The notes beneath the pieces were generated by a model. The model was not told where the DNA came from. It ran no database searches and worked only from the letters and a program-made list of their open reading frames with translations. From NCBI RefSeq assembly GCF_036327755.1, contig NZ_CP109596.1, positions 6,386,001 through 6,450,000 on the forward strand: a stretch of 64,000 bases of DNA. The letters run 5' to 3'. Positions within the stretch are counted from its first letter, which is position 1. Each line of letters starts with the position of its first letter. The DNA comes from Nocardia sp. NBC_01503 (GTDB taxonomy: Bacteria > Actinomycetota > Actinomycetes > Mycobacteriales > Mycobacteriaceae). Below, piece by piece: positions 57,956-64,000 of this stretch. The translations under genes and the position numbers were made by a program.

Positions 57956-58690
57956 ATGGGTGTGAACCTGCTTGTCGTCGAGGATGACGACCGCGTGCGT
58001 CTGGCATTGCGCCTGGCCATGGAGGACGAGGGTTACGACGTCACCGAGGCGGAGAACGCGGAGAACGCGCTGCGGCACTTGCGAACTCATGGTGTGCCGG
58101 ACGTGATCATCGTCGACCTGATGCTCGGTGGTATGGACGGATACACCTGTATTCGGGAGGTGCGCCGCGAACATGACGTGCCGATCATCGTCGTCAGCGC
58201 GCGGGACGACACCCACGACGTGGTGGCGGCGCTGGAGGCCGGAGCCGACGATTTCGTCACCAAACCGTTCGTGGTCAAGGAGATCACGGCCCGCCTGCGG
58301 GCGTTACGTCGCCGCGCGCGGTTGGCAGCGGGTCGCGACAACGGTGCGGACCCGAGCTTGGAACCTCCGGAAAGCCTTGTGCTGGACGCTGATTCGCATT
58401 CGCCGCTGGTCCTGTCGATTCAGGGCGGCACGGTACGCCGTGGCGATGAGCAGGTGCATTTGACCATTACCGAATTCCGGGTGCTGTGTGAATTGGCGGC
58501 CAGCCCGGGGCGCGTGCTGAGCCGAGGTGACCTACTCAACCGGGTGTGGGACCGAGGCTTCTTCGGTGACGAGCGCATCGTCGATGTCCATGTGCGGCGA
58601 CTGCGCACCAAGATCGAACGTGACCCGTCCGATCCGCGTGTGGTGGTGACGGTGCGGGGACTCGGCTATCGGCTCGATGTCCAGCGGTGA
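57956..58690 (+). CDS. OmpR-family response regulator
   Basis: This 244-residue regulator has a receiver domain at 1-120 (acidic residues EDDD at 9-12, phospho-acceptor Asp54 in IIVDLM, Lys near 104 in VTKPF) and a winged-helix OmpR/PhoB DNA-binding domain at about 145-242 (LTITEFRVLCELAASPGRVL, DERIVDVHVRRLRTKIERDP). Phosphorylated by the adjacent sensor kinase, it would bind tandem direct repeats. The ATG at 57956 has AAGGAAG five bases upstream. Its stop lies inside the kinase gene (14-nt overlap). The signal is unknown; it is one candidate reader of the 11-bp direct repeats in the three-copy element. Confidence 0.92.
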   Translation: MGVNLLVVEDDDRVRLALRLAMEDEGYDVTEAENAENALRHLRTHGVPDVIIVDLMLGGMDGYTCIREVRREHDVPIIVVSARDDTHDVVAALEAGADDFVTKPFVVKEITARLRALRRRARLAAGRDNGADPSLEPPESLVLDADSHSPLVLSIQGGTVRRGDEQVHLTITEFRVLCELAASPGRVLSRGDLLNRVWDRGFFGDERIVDVHVRRLRTKIERDPSDPRVVVTVRGLGYRLDVQR

Positions 58691-60065
58691 CCGGCGTGGC
58701 CGCGCTGGGCTCCGGGCGGTGAGCCTGCGTGGCCGGGCGGTGCTCGCGTTCACGGTGAGCGCCAGCCTGGTCGCGCTCGTGCTGGCCGTATCGGTGTACT
58801 CCATCGGCCGGGACTACATGCAGACCCAGCGGGTGCGTTCGGCGGATCGGCTGGCGCGGGCGCACGCGGACGTCTTGCGTCCTCGACTGCGTGACGGCAC
58901 CGGTGACGAGGTGCTCGCCATCCTCGAGCCGCGGGACGGCACGGTATTGGTGCTGCACAGCGGCAGCGAATGGTTCGACACCGACCCCGAACTGACCGTG
59001 GAGCAACTACTTCCGCAGGGCGTACGGGAGGAGCGCACCATCCCGACCGCGAAAGTGTCGCTCCGGGATGCCCGCTATCTCCGGGTCGCGGTGCCACTGA
59101 CCGACGACGGGGATATGTTCTACGAGTTCACGCCGGTGACCGAGCTCGAATCCAATTTGCGCATGTTGCGGAAACTGTTGGTCGGCAGCGCCATCGCGGC
59201 CACGGCTATCGGCGCGGCCCTGGGCCTGTGGGCCAGCAGAAGAGTGCTCAAACCACTGCGTGAGGTCGCGGGCGCGGCAGCGCGCATTGCCTCGGGGGAG
59301 TTGGGGCTGCGATTGGCGGAGACGTCGGACAGAGATCTGTCCACCACGGTGGAGGCATTCAACACCATGGTCGATTCGCTACAGCAACGAATCGAGCGGG
59401 AGCGGCGACTCGTCGGCGATGTCAGTCATGAACTGCGGACCCCGCTGACAACATTGATCACCAGCGTGAGCGTGATGAACCGGCATGCCGACGAACTGCC
59501 CGACCGTTCGCGCCGCGCACTCGGTCTGGTCAGCGCCGAGGTGGACCATTTGAGCAGGATGCTCGACGACATGCTCGCCCTGGCGCGGGTCGAGGCCGGG
59601 GTCCACCGCGGCGACACCGAACCTCTCTCGGTCGGCGAGCTGCTCACTCATATTCTGGCCGACCGCGAGTATCCGGCTCAATTGCTCACTGTGACAGAGG
59701 ATGTGGTGATCAGCGGGCGCAAGCTGGAGCTGGAGCGGGCAATCGGCAACCTGCTCGACAACGCCGACTGGCACGGTGGCGGGGTGGCCGCGGTGTGCGT
59801 GCGGCGGGAACGGAACGACGCGGTGGTGACCGTCGACGATGCCGGGCCCGGTGTGCCGGTGGCTGATCGCGAGCGAATCTTCGAACGTTTCGCCACCGCC
59901 CATACGGGGCGTCGGTCCGCGAGCGGAACCGGGACCGGAATCGGCCTGGCACTGGTCGCGGAAACGGTTGCGGCACACCACGGCCGGGTCGACTGCGGCG
60001 ATCGGCCCGGTGGGGGAGCACGATTCATCATCCGGCTGCCCGCCAGCGCCTCGTCGGCGGGATGA
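58677..60065 (+). CDS. Sensor histidine kinase partner
   Basis: This 462-residue membrane kinase has TM1 at about 22-43, an extracytoplasmic sensor region of about 120 residues and TM2 at about 166-186. A HAMP linker (ASRRVLKPLREVAGAAARIA) and a HisKA domain with phospho-acceptor His251 in VSHELRTPLTTL follow. The ATPase domain has N-box NLLDNADWHG, G1 DDAGPGVP and G2 SGTGTGIGLALV. The sensor region has an alternating PAS-like beta pattern without recognised ligands. The ATG at 58677 overlaps the regulator gene by 14 bases. It is a complete, conventional kinase. Confidence 0.92.
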   Translation: MSSGDRRGRAGLRAVSLRGRAVLAFTVSASLVALVLAVSVYSIGRDYMQTQRVRSADRLARAHADVLRPRLRDGTGDEVLAILEPRDGTVLVLHSGSEWFDTDPELTVEQLLPQGVREERTIPTAKVSLRDARYLRVAVPLTDDGDMFYEFTPVTELESNLRMLRKLLVGSAIAATAIGAALGLWASRRVLKPLREVAGAAARIASGELGLRLAETSDRDLSTTVEAFNTMVDSLQQRIERERRLVGDVSHELRTPLTTLITSVSVMNRHADELPDRSRRALGLVSAEVDHLSRMLDDMLALARVEAGVHRGDTEPLSVGELLTHILADREYPAQLLTVTEDVVISGRKLELERAIGNLLDNADWHGGGVAAVCVRRERNDAVVTVDDAGPGVPVADRERIFERFATAHTGRRSASGTGTGIGLALVAETVAAHHGRVDCGDRPGGGARFIIRLPASASSAG

Positions 60066-60235
60066 CGTCGGATTGTCCGGTGCGAATCCAGCGGTAGCTG
60101 CTTCGAAATCGGTGTGAAGGTGCACCTGCTGGAAAAGTGACGGTCCCCGGAGCTTGGTTCGCACGCGTTTTCTCCGGCGTCGGTGGGGCATACGACCCGT
60201 GGATGAGCGGAGTCGATGCGATTCGGAGGACCGAT

Positions 60236-61243
60236 ATGGTGCAGGCGGGACAGAGTGTCGTGGTTACCGGGGCGTCCGGTGGGATCGGGCGGGCGGTGGC
60301 CGAGGAGTTCGGGCGGCGCGGCGCGCGGGTGGCACTGCTCGCGCGCGGTCATGAGGGTTTGCTGGGCGCGGCCAGAGATGTCGAGAAGGCCGGTGGGGAG
60401 GCCCTGACACTCCCCACCGATGTGGCCGATCCGGAGCAGGTCGAGGCCGCCGCCGCGGCGGCGCAGGAGGCGTTCGGCCCCATCGATGTGTGGGTGAATG
60501 TCGCTTTCACCTCGGTGTTCTCGCGATTCTCGGAGATTTCCCCGGCGGAATTCAAGCGGGTGACCGAAGTCAACTATCTGGGGTTCGTGTACGGGACCAT
60601 GGCCGCGCTGCGCCGGATGCGGGAACGGGATTCCGGCACGATCGTGCAGGTCGGATCGGCGCTGGCCTATCGCGGCATACCGTTGCAGAGCGCCTATTGC
60701 GGTTCCAAGCACGCGATCCAGGGTTTCCACGAGTCCCTGCGATGTGAACTGTTGCACGACAAGAGCAATGTGCGGGTGACCATGGTTCAGATGCCGGCGG
60801 TCAATACTCCGCAGTTCTCCTGGGTGCTGTCCCGGCTGCCGAACCAGGCGCAACCGGTGCCGCCGATCTATCAGCCCGAGGTCGCCGCTCGCGCAGTGGT
60901 TTACGCCGCCGATCATCCGCGCCGCCGCGAGTATTGGGTCGGTCTCAGCACCGTGGGGACCCTGATCGCCAATGCCGTGGCTCCCGGTCTGCTGGACCGG
61001 TACCTCGCGCATACCGGATTCGACTCGCAGCAGACCGACCGGCCGCGCCCGGGCGATCAGCCGACGAACCTGTGGGAGCCCGCCGATGGCCGCCACGGTC
61101 ATGACTACGGCGCGCACGGTGTGTTCGACGATCGCTCCCACCGGTACAGCCCACAGTCGTGGGCCTCGCGACATCACGGCGTGCTGGCGGGCCTGTCGGG
61201 TGCGGCGGTCCTGGCCGCCGGCGTTCGAAGGGCACGCCGATGA
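60236..61243 (+). CDS. SDR oxidoreductase with C-terminal extension
   Basis: This 335-residue short-chain dehydrogenase has the cofactor motif TGASGGIGRAVAEEFGRRGA (about 11-30), an NVAF substitution for the usual NNAG, Ser in VQVGSALAYRG and the active-site YCGSKHAIQGFHESL near 158-172. After the catalytic core, about 85 residues form a hydrophilic stretch and a final hydrophobic helix (GVLAGLSGAAVLAAG), suggesting membrane association. The ATG at 60236 has GGAGGA six bases upstream, so the earlier ATG at 60137 is rejected. It overlaps the next small membrane gene by four bases. The substrate is unknown. Confidence 0.87.
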   Translation: MVQAGQSVVVTGASGGIGRAVAEEFGRRGARVALLARGHEGLLGAARDVEKAGGEALTLPTDVADPEQVEAAAAAAQEAFGPIDVWVNVAFTSVFSRFSEISPAEFKRVTEVNYLGFVYGTMAALRRMRERDSGTIVQVGSALAYRGIPLQSAYCGSKHAIQGFHESLRCELLHDKSNVRVTMVQMPAVNTPQFSWVLSRLPNQAQPVPPIYQPEVAARAVVYAADHPRRREYWVGLSTVGTLIANAVAPGLLDRYLAHTGFDSQQTDRPRPGDQPTNLWEPADGRHGHDYGAHGVFDDRSHRYSPQSWASRHHGVLAGLSGAAVLAAGVRRARR

Positions 61244-61575
61244 TCGCGTTTCCGATCGCCCGCCTCGGGCTGAGTGCGTCGTATCTGATTGCTGCTCAGC
61301 ATGTTTCGTCGAGGACGGGCTTCGCTGCGGTGCTGCGGATTCTTGCTGTCCGCCACTCGGTACAGGCGGGGACGACCCTCGCGCGACCCTCATTGGTCAG
61401 TTTCGGTGTAGGTGTGGACGCATTGCACGCGGTATCGATGGCGGCGGTCGCGGCGGGGAGTCGCCGCTACCGGCGGGCCGCCCTGGCCGATACCGCGATA
61501 GCGACGACCTTGACCGGAGCCGGACTGTTACTGGGCCACCGCGCTGGGGCACACGCCGAGCGCTCGGTCGCGTAA
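61240..61575 (+). CDS. Small membrane protein coupled to the SDR
   Basis: This 111-residue protein has three hydrophobic segments (starting with MIAFPIARLGLSASYLIAAQ, then around VSFGVGVDALHAVSMAAVA, and TLTGAGLLLGHRAG). There is no recognised domain. The ATG at 61240 overlaps the SDR stop (ATGA), which argues for a real, co-translated gene and a membrane-linked partner for the SDR. Its last 48 nt overlap the 3' end of the convergent sigma-factor gene, so antisense interference between the two transcripts is possible. Confidence 0.65.
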   Translation: MIAFPIARLGLSASYLIAAQHVSSRTGFAAVLRILAVRHSVQAGTTLARPSLVSFGVGVDALHAVSMAAVAAGSRRYRRAALADTAIATTLTGAGLLLGHRAGAHAERSVA

Positions 61576-62364
61576 CTCCTGCAGCGTCCTGGTGAGCATG
61601 CGCGACACATGCATCTGGGAAACGCCTATGGCTCTTGCGATTTCGGCCTGCGTCAGGTTCTGGCCGAATCGCAGGATAAGCATCCTGCGCTCGCGCTCGG
61701 GCATGTCACGCAGCAGCGGAGCGACGGCGAGCGCGTCGTCGACGACGAGATAGCCGGGTTCGTCCGTAGCAGGCGGCGCAACCGCCTCGGATTCGCCGCC
61801 CGCGCCTCCGGCGCACGTGTCCAGCGAGTCGGTGCGGTACGCATTGGCGGCCACCAGCGCACTGGTCAGTTCGGTGAGTTCGACATCGAGTTCGGCGGCC
61901 AATTCGCGCGCTTTCGGCATGCGGTGCAGTCGCTGGGCCAATGCCTCGGTAGCCGGTCCGATGCGCCGCTCGAGCTCCTTCATCCGGCGCGGTACATGAG
62001 CGGCCCAGGCGTGATCGCGGAAGTGGCGTCTGACCTCCCCGGCGATGGTGGGAACAGCGAACCCGAGAAATGATGACCCCCGGGTGTTGTCGAAGCGATC
62101 GACCGCGAGCACCAGGCCCACCCGCGCTGTCTGAACCAGATCCTCGAACTCTTGCCCGCGTCCGGCGAAGCGCCGGGCGATGTGCTCGGCGAGCGGCAGG
62201 CACAACTCGAAGATGTGCGTGCGCAAGCGCTCGTACTCCGGATCGGCGGGGGTCAGGCTCGCGAGTTGGTCGAACCAGGGTTCTATGTCGTCATAGCTGT
62301 CGGCACGCGTGCCACGGCGGGCACGTCGGCGCACCTCGCTCGCATCGGTCTGCTCGGATACCAT
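61528..62364 (-). CDS. sigF: SigF/SigB-family RNA polymerase sigma factor
   Basis: This 278-residue sigma factor has region 2 at about 48-115 (HIARRFAGRGQEFEDLVQTA, DNTRGSSFLGFAVPTIAGEV), region 3 at about 120-175 (VPRRMKELERRI, AQRLHRMPKARELAAELDVE) and region 4 at about 215-265 (ERERRMLILRFGQNLTQAEI, GVSQMHVSRMLTRTLQELRD). Length and motifs match the SigF/SigB stress and sporulation group of actinomycetes. An Ala/Gly/Glu-rich linker separates regions 3 and 4. No anti-sigma gene is adjacent. Nocardia-type genomes have several SigF paralogues, so the gene name denotes the family. The ATG at 62364 is the only good start. Confidence 0.87.
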   Translation of the reverse strand: MVSEQTDASEVRRRARRGTRADSYDDIEPWFDQLASLTPADPEYERLRTHIFELCLPLAEHIARRFAGRGQEFEDLVQTARVGLVLAVDRFDNTRGSSFLGFAVPTIAGEVRRHFRDHAWAAHVPRRMKELERRIGPATEALAQRLHRMPKARELAAELDVELTELTSALVAANAYRTDSLDTCAGGAGGESEAVAPPATDEPGYLVVDDALAVAPLLRDMPERERRMLILRFGQNLTQAEIARAIGVSQMHVSRMLTRTLQELRDRALGVCPSAVAQ

Positions 62365-62823
62365 CGCTGCCCCATCGTTGTTATCGGCGGATGATCAACT
62401 TGTTCGAGGGATGACAAGGTTCGGCCGTCTCGGGCCAAGAGACCGCTTGCCGGGATCGGGCGGAACGGTTCTTCGCGGTAGCCGACCGGGTGGCGCGCAA
62501 GCTGCCTCGGGCCGAGGTCATCGATGACAGCGGGGATGGTCCGAGCCAACCCCGAGGCGGAACGTCGTTGTGCCGCTGCACGATCCGAGGTATCTCGCGC
62601 ACATTGGGGGCTTACCCGTGCACTGTGCAATAAAACCGGAGCAGACATTATTCGCGGACCCGTACCGGTTTGCCGGATGTCACAGCCACGGCCTCTTGAC
62701 GCCTTCGTACTCGTCCACAGGGTCGATTTGTCGGCGCGTCGGCGTTTCGCGGCGTCGATCAGGGTCACTCGCCGGGGTAGACGGGCACTGGGAGAACCGA
62801 ACCGAGAGAAAGGGGATCCGAAC
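62365..62823. other. Intergenic region between sigF and the FAD oxidase gene
   Basis: This 459-nt gap must hold the divergent promoters. I see no convincing gene; open frames here are Arg-rich and weakly coding. Near 62618-62631 is GTGCACTGTGCAAT, sharing 13 bases with the palindrome at 43531 and half-palindromic itself. A purine-rich AGAAAGGGGAT (62810-62820) serves as ribosome site for the short leader frame at 62824. Confidence 0.35.
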
Positions 62824-62865
62824 ATGATCACGCGGAGCGTCAAGAGCGAGGTGCGGGTTCCATGA
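62824..62865 (+). CDS. 13-codon leader frame coupled to the FAD oxidase gene
   Basis: The only strong ribosome site (AAAGGGG, about 8-10 bases upstream) serves ATG 62824, which opens a 13-residue frame, MITRSVKSEVRVP. Its stop overlaps the next start (ATGA at 62862-62865). The oxidase gene itself has no site of its own. The ribosome would therefore reach it by translational coupling. Alternatively the oxidase starts further upstream, but that frame has no good start. Confidence 0.5.
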   Translation: MITRSVKSEVRVP

Positions 62866-64000
62866 CACCGCTACGGCATTCGACCGCCGCCGAGACATCG
62901 GCTCTCGAAAACGATCTACGGTCGGCGGTGAGTGGCGAGGTCCGCTTCGACGCGGGATCGCGGGCGGCCTACTCCACCGATGGGTCCAACTATCGGCGGG
63001 TGCCGATCGGGGTGGTGGTGCCGCGCACGCCCGAGGATGCGGTGGCCGCGATCGCGGTCTGCCGCGAACACCGCGTACCGGTGTTCTCTCGGGGTGGAGG
63101 TACGAGCCTGGCGGGGCAGTGCTGCAATACCGCGATCGTGCTCGATTGGAGCAAATACTGCGATCGGCTGATCTCGGTCGACGAGCGGGCCCGCACCGCG
63201 GTGGTGGAACCGGGTATCGCGCTGGACCGGCTGAACGACGCCCTGGATTCGTACGGTCTCATGGTCGGGCCGCGCCCGTCGACCCACGTCAGCTGCACCA
63301 TCGGCGGCATGATCGGCAACAATTCGTGCGGGGCCACGGCGCAGGCGTACGGCAAGATGGTCGACTCCACCCGCCGGTTGGAGATCCTCACCTACGACGG
63401 ACTGCGCACCTGGGTCGGACCCACCACCGAGGCCGAAGGCGATGCGATGATCGCCGCGGGCGGGCGACTCGGGGAGATCGTGCAGGGTCTGCGCGCGCTG
63501 CTCGACCGTCACGGCGAGGACATTCGGGAGCGCTATCCGAAGATCCCCCGGCGGGTGTCGGGCTACAACCTCGACGCACTACTGCCGGAGCAGAATTTCG
63601 ATCTGGCGAAATTGCTGGTCGGCAGTGAGAGCACGCTGGTGACCGTGCTGCGGGCCGAGATCGCGCTGGTGCCGAAACCCTCCGCTGTCGCGTTGGCCGT
63701 GCTCGGGTTCCGGGACATCTACGCCGCCGCCGATGCGGTCCCGAACGTGTTGCGGCACAACCCCATAGCTCTCGAGGGCATGGACCATCGGCTGGTGGAA
63801 CTCGAACACAGCCGCCATCTGGCCGAGCAGGCCATTCAGCAGTTGCCCGAGGGTCGCGGCTGGTTGCTGGTGCGATTCGAGGGTCAGGATCAAGCCGAGG
63901 CCGATCGCAGAGCACACGCGATGATGGACGAGGTGACCGAGCGGACCGGTGCGTCGTCGACCCTGCTCGACGATCCGCGCCGGCAGCGAGAGATCTGGGC
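62862..64000 (+). CDS. FAD-binding oxidase, GlcD/D-lactate dehydrogenase type (5' part)
   Basis: The first 379 residues of a VAO/PCMH-type flavoprotein are present; the gene runs past the window end. The FAD domain shows VPIGVVVPRTPEDAVAAIAV (about 45-64), GGGTSLAGQC, the phosphate-binding run GRGTS-like to RPSTHVSCTIGGMIGNNSCG (about 147-166) and YPKIPRRVSGYNLDALLPEQ. The FAD-linked oxidase C-terminal domain begins near 250 (AKLLVGSESTLVTVL). The long form in actinomycetes usually adds an Fe-S CCG domain downstream. It probably oxidises D-lactate, glycolate or another 2-hydroxyacid. The start depends on the coupled leader frame. Confidence 0.85.
   Translation, partial: MTPLRHSTAAETSALENDLRSAVSGEVRFDAGSRAAYSTDGSNYRRVPIGVVVPRTPEDAVAAIAVCREHRVPVFSRGGGTSLAGQCCNTAIVLDWSKYCDRLISVDERARTAVVEPGIALDRLNDALDSYGLMVGPRPSTHVSCTIGGMIGNNSCGATAQAYGKMVDSTRRLEILTYDGLRTWVGPTTEAEGDAMIAAGGRLGEIVQGLRALLDRHGEDIRERYPKIPRRVSGYNLDALLPEQNFDLAKLLVGSESTLVTVLRAEIALVPKPSAVALAVLGFRDIYAAADAVPNVLRHNPIALEGMDHRLVELEHSRHLAEQAIQQLPEGRGWLLVRFEGQDQAEADRRAHAMMDEVTERTGASSTLLDDPRRQREIW

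Noticed and set aside
62618..62631. 13-base match TGCACTGTGCAAT between 62619 and the palindrome at 43533
   Set aside because: A single 13-mer match is expected by chance in a 64-kb window; not treated as a shared regulatory element without more copies.
62524..62865. 113-codon plus-strand frame upstream of the FAD oxidase
   Set aside because: Arg-rich, no ribosome site at its start and no domain; only its last 13 codons have a good ribosome site and are listed separately.
1..64000. tRNA/rRNA genes, CRISPR arrays, insertion sequences, prophage
   Set aside because: I looked for cloverleaf-like structures, regularly spaced repeats, transposase or integrase motifs and terminal inverted repeats and saw none that held up.

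Overview
The window reads as chromosomal DNA of a high-GC mycolic-acid actinomycete, most likely Nocardia or a close relative. The basis is strong G/C bias at third codon positions, frequent GTG starts, mycothiol-type DinB proteins, an F420/deazaflavin-type oxidoreductase, mycobacterial-style FprA and 7Fe ferredoxin, a SigF-type sigma factor and many acyl-CoA dehydrogenases. I see no rRNA, tRNA, insertion sequence, prophage or CRISPR array. About 60 protein genes are densely packed, many with 1-4 nt stop/start overlaps.

Layout. 0.1-2.2 kb: small proteins (DinB-like, membrane, unknown). 2.3-10.5 kb: a minus-strand lipid-catabolic block with SDR, APH-like kinase, three acyl-CoA dehydrogenases, an MDR oxidoreductase and, past a strong hairpin, a TetR regulator. 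The kinase plus dehydrogenase pair recalls the LvaA/LvaC and ACAD10/11 route for 4-hydroxyacyl-CoAs. 10.7-12.8 kb: epoxide hydrolase, TetR, a broken NTF2-like gene. 13.0-22.8 kb: a ten-gene minus-strand operon, read in order GntR, AprA-like flavoprotein, HEAT-repeat protein, AprB-like ferredoxin, ABC substrate-binding lipoprotein with a NosL-like tail, permease, ATPase, FdxA, FprA, Mrp. It looks like an uptake-plus-redox pathway of unknown substrate. Next to it is a divergent LysR/YeiH pair (sulfite/sulfate exporter family), which hints at sulfur chemistry. 25-29.6 kb: MarR, YfhO-like membrane protein, lipoprotein, CtaG-like protein.

29.8-53.6 kb is rich in ion and osmolyte functions: phosphatase-fold protein, CPA1 Na+/H+ antiporter, a flotillin/OB-fold/giant ATPase operon, MerR plus SulP transporter, NhaD/ArsB-like antiporter with a CBS protein, ectoine-type ABC importer (ehuBCDA), CLC protein and a DUF4396 protein. 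53.6-64 kb: deazaflavin oxidoreductase, FtsX/LolD-type ABC exporter with its TetR, a two-component system, SDR, SigF-like sigma factor, and the start of a GlcD/Dld-type FAD oxidase cut by the window end.

Two repeated non-coding signals tie distant genes together. (1) A composite element occurs three times, upstream of the CPA1 antiporter, the flotillin operon and the CBS/NhaD-like operon. It has two 11-bp direct repeats, an invariant 19-nt block and a variable but always pairable hairpin. It looks like a response-regulator site fused to a structured RNA leader for an ion-homeostasis regulon, and I consider it the most interesting feature here. (2) A 19-bp motif with a GCAACTGTTGC core occurs four times at start-proximal positions upstream of the YfhO-like, CtaG-like, CLC and TetR/ABC genes. 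Functions are inferred from sequence families recognised by eye; no database search was run.
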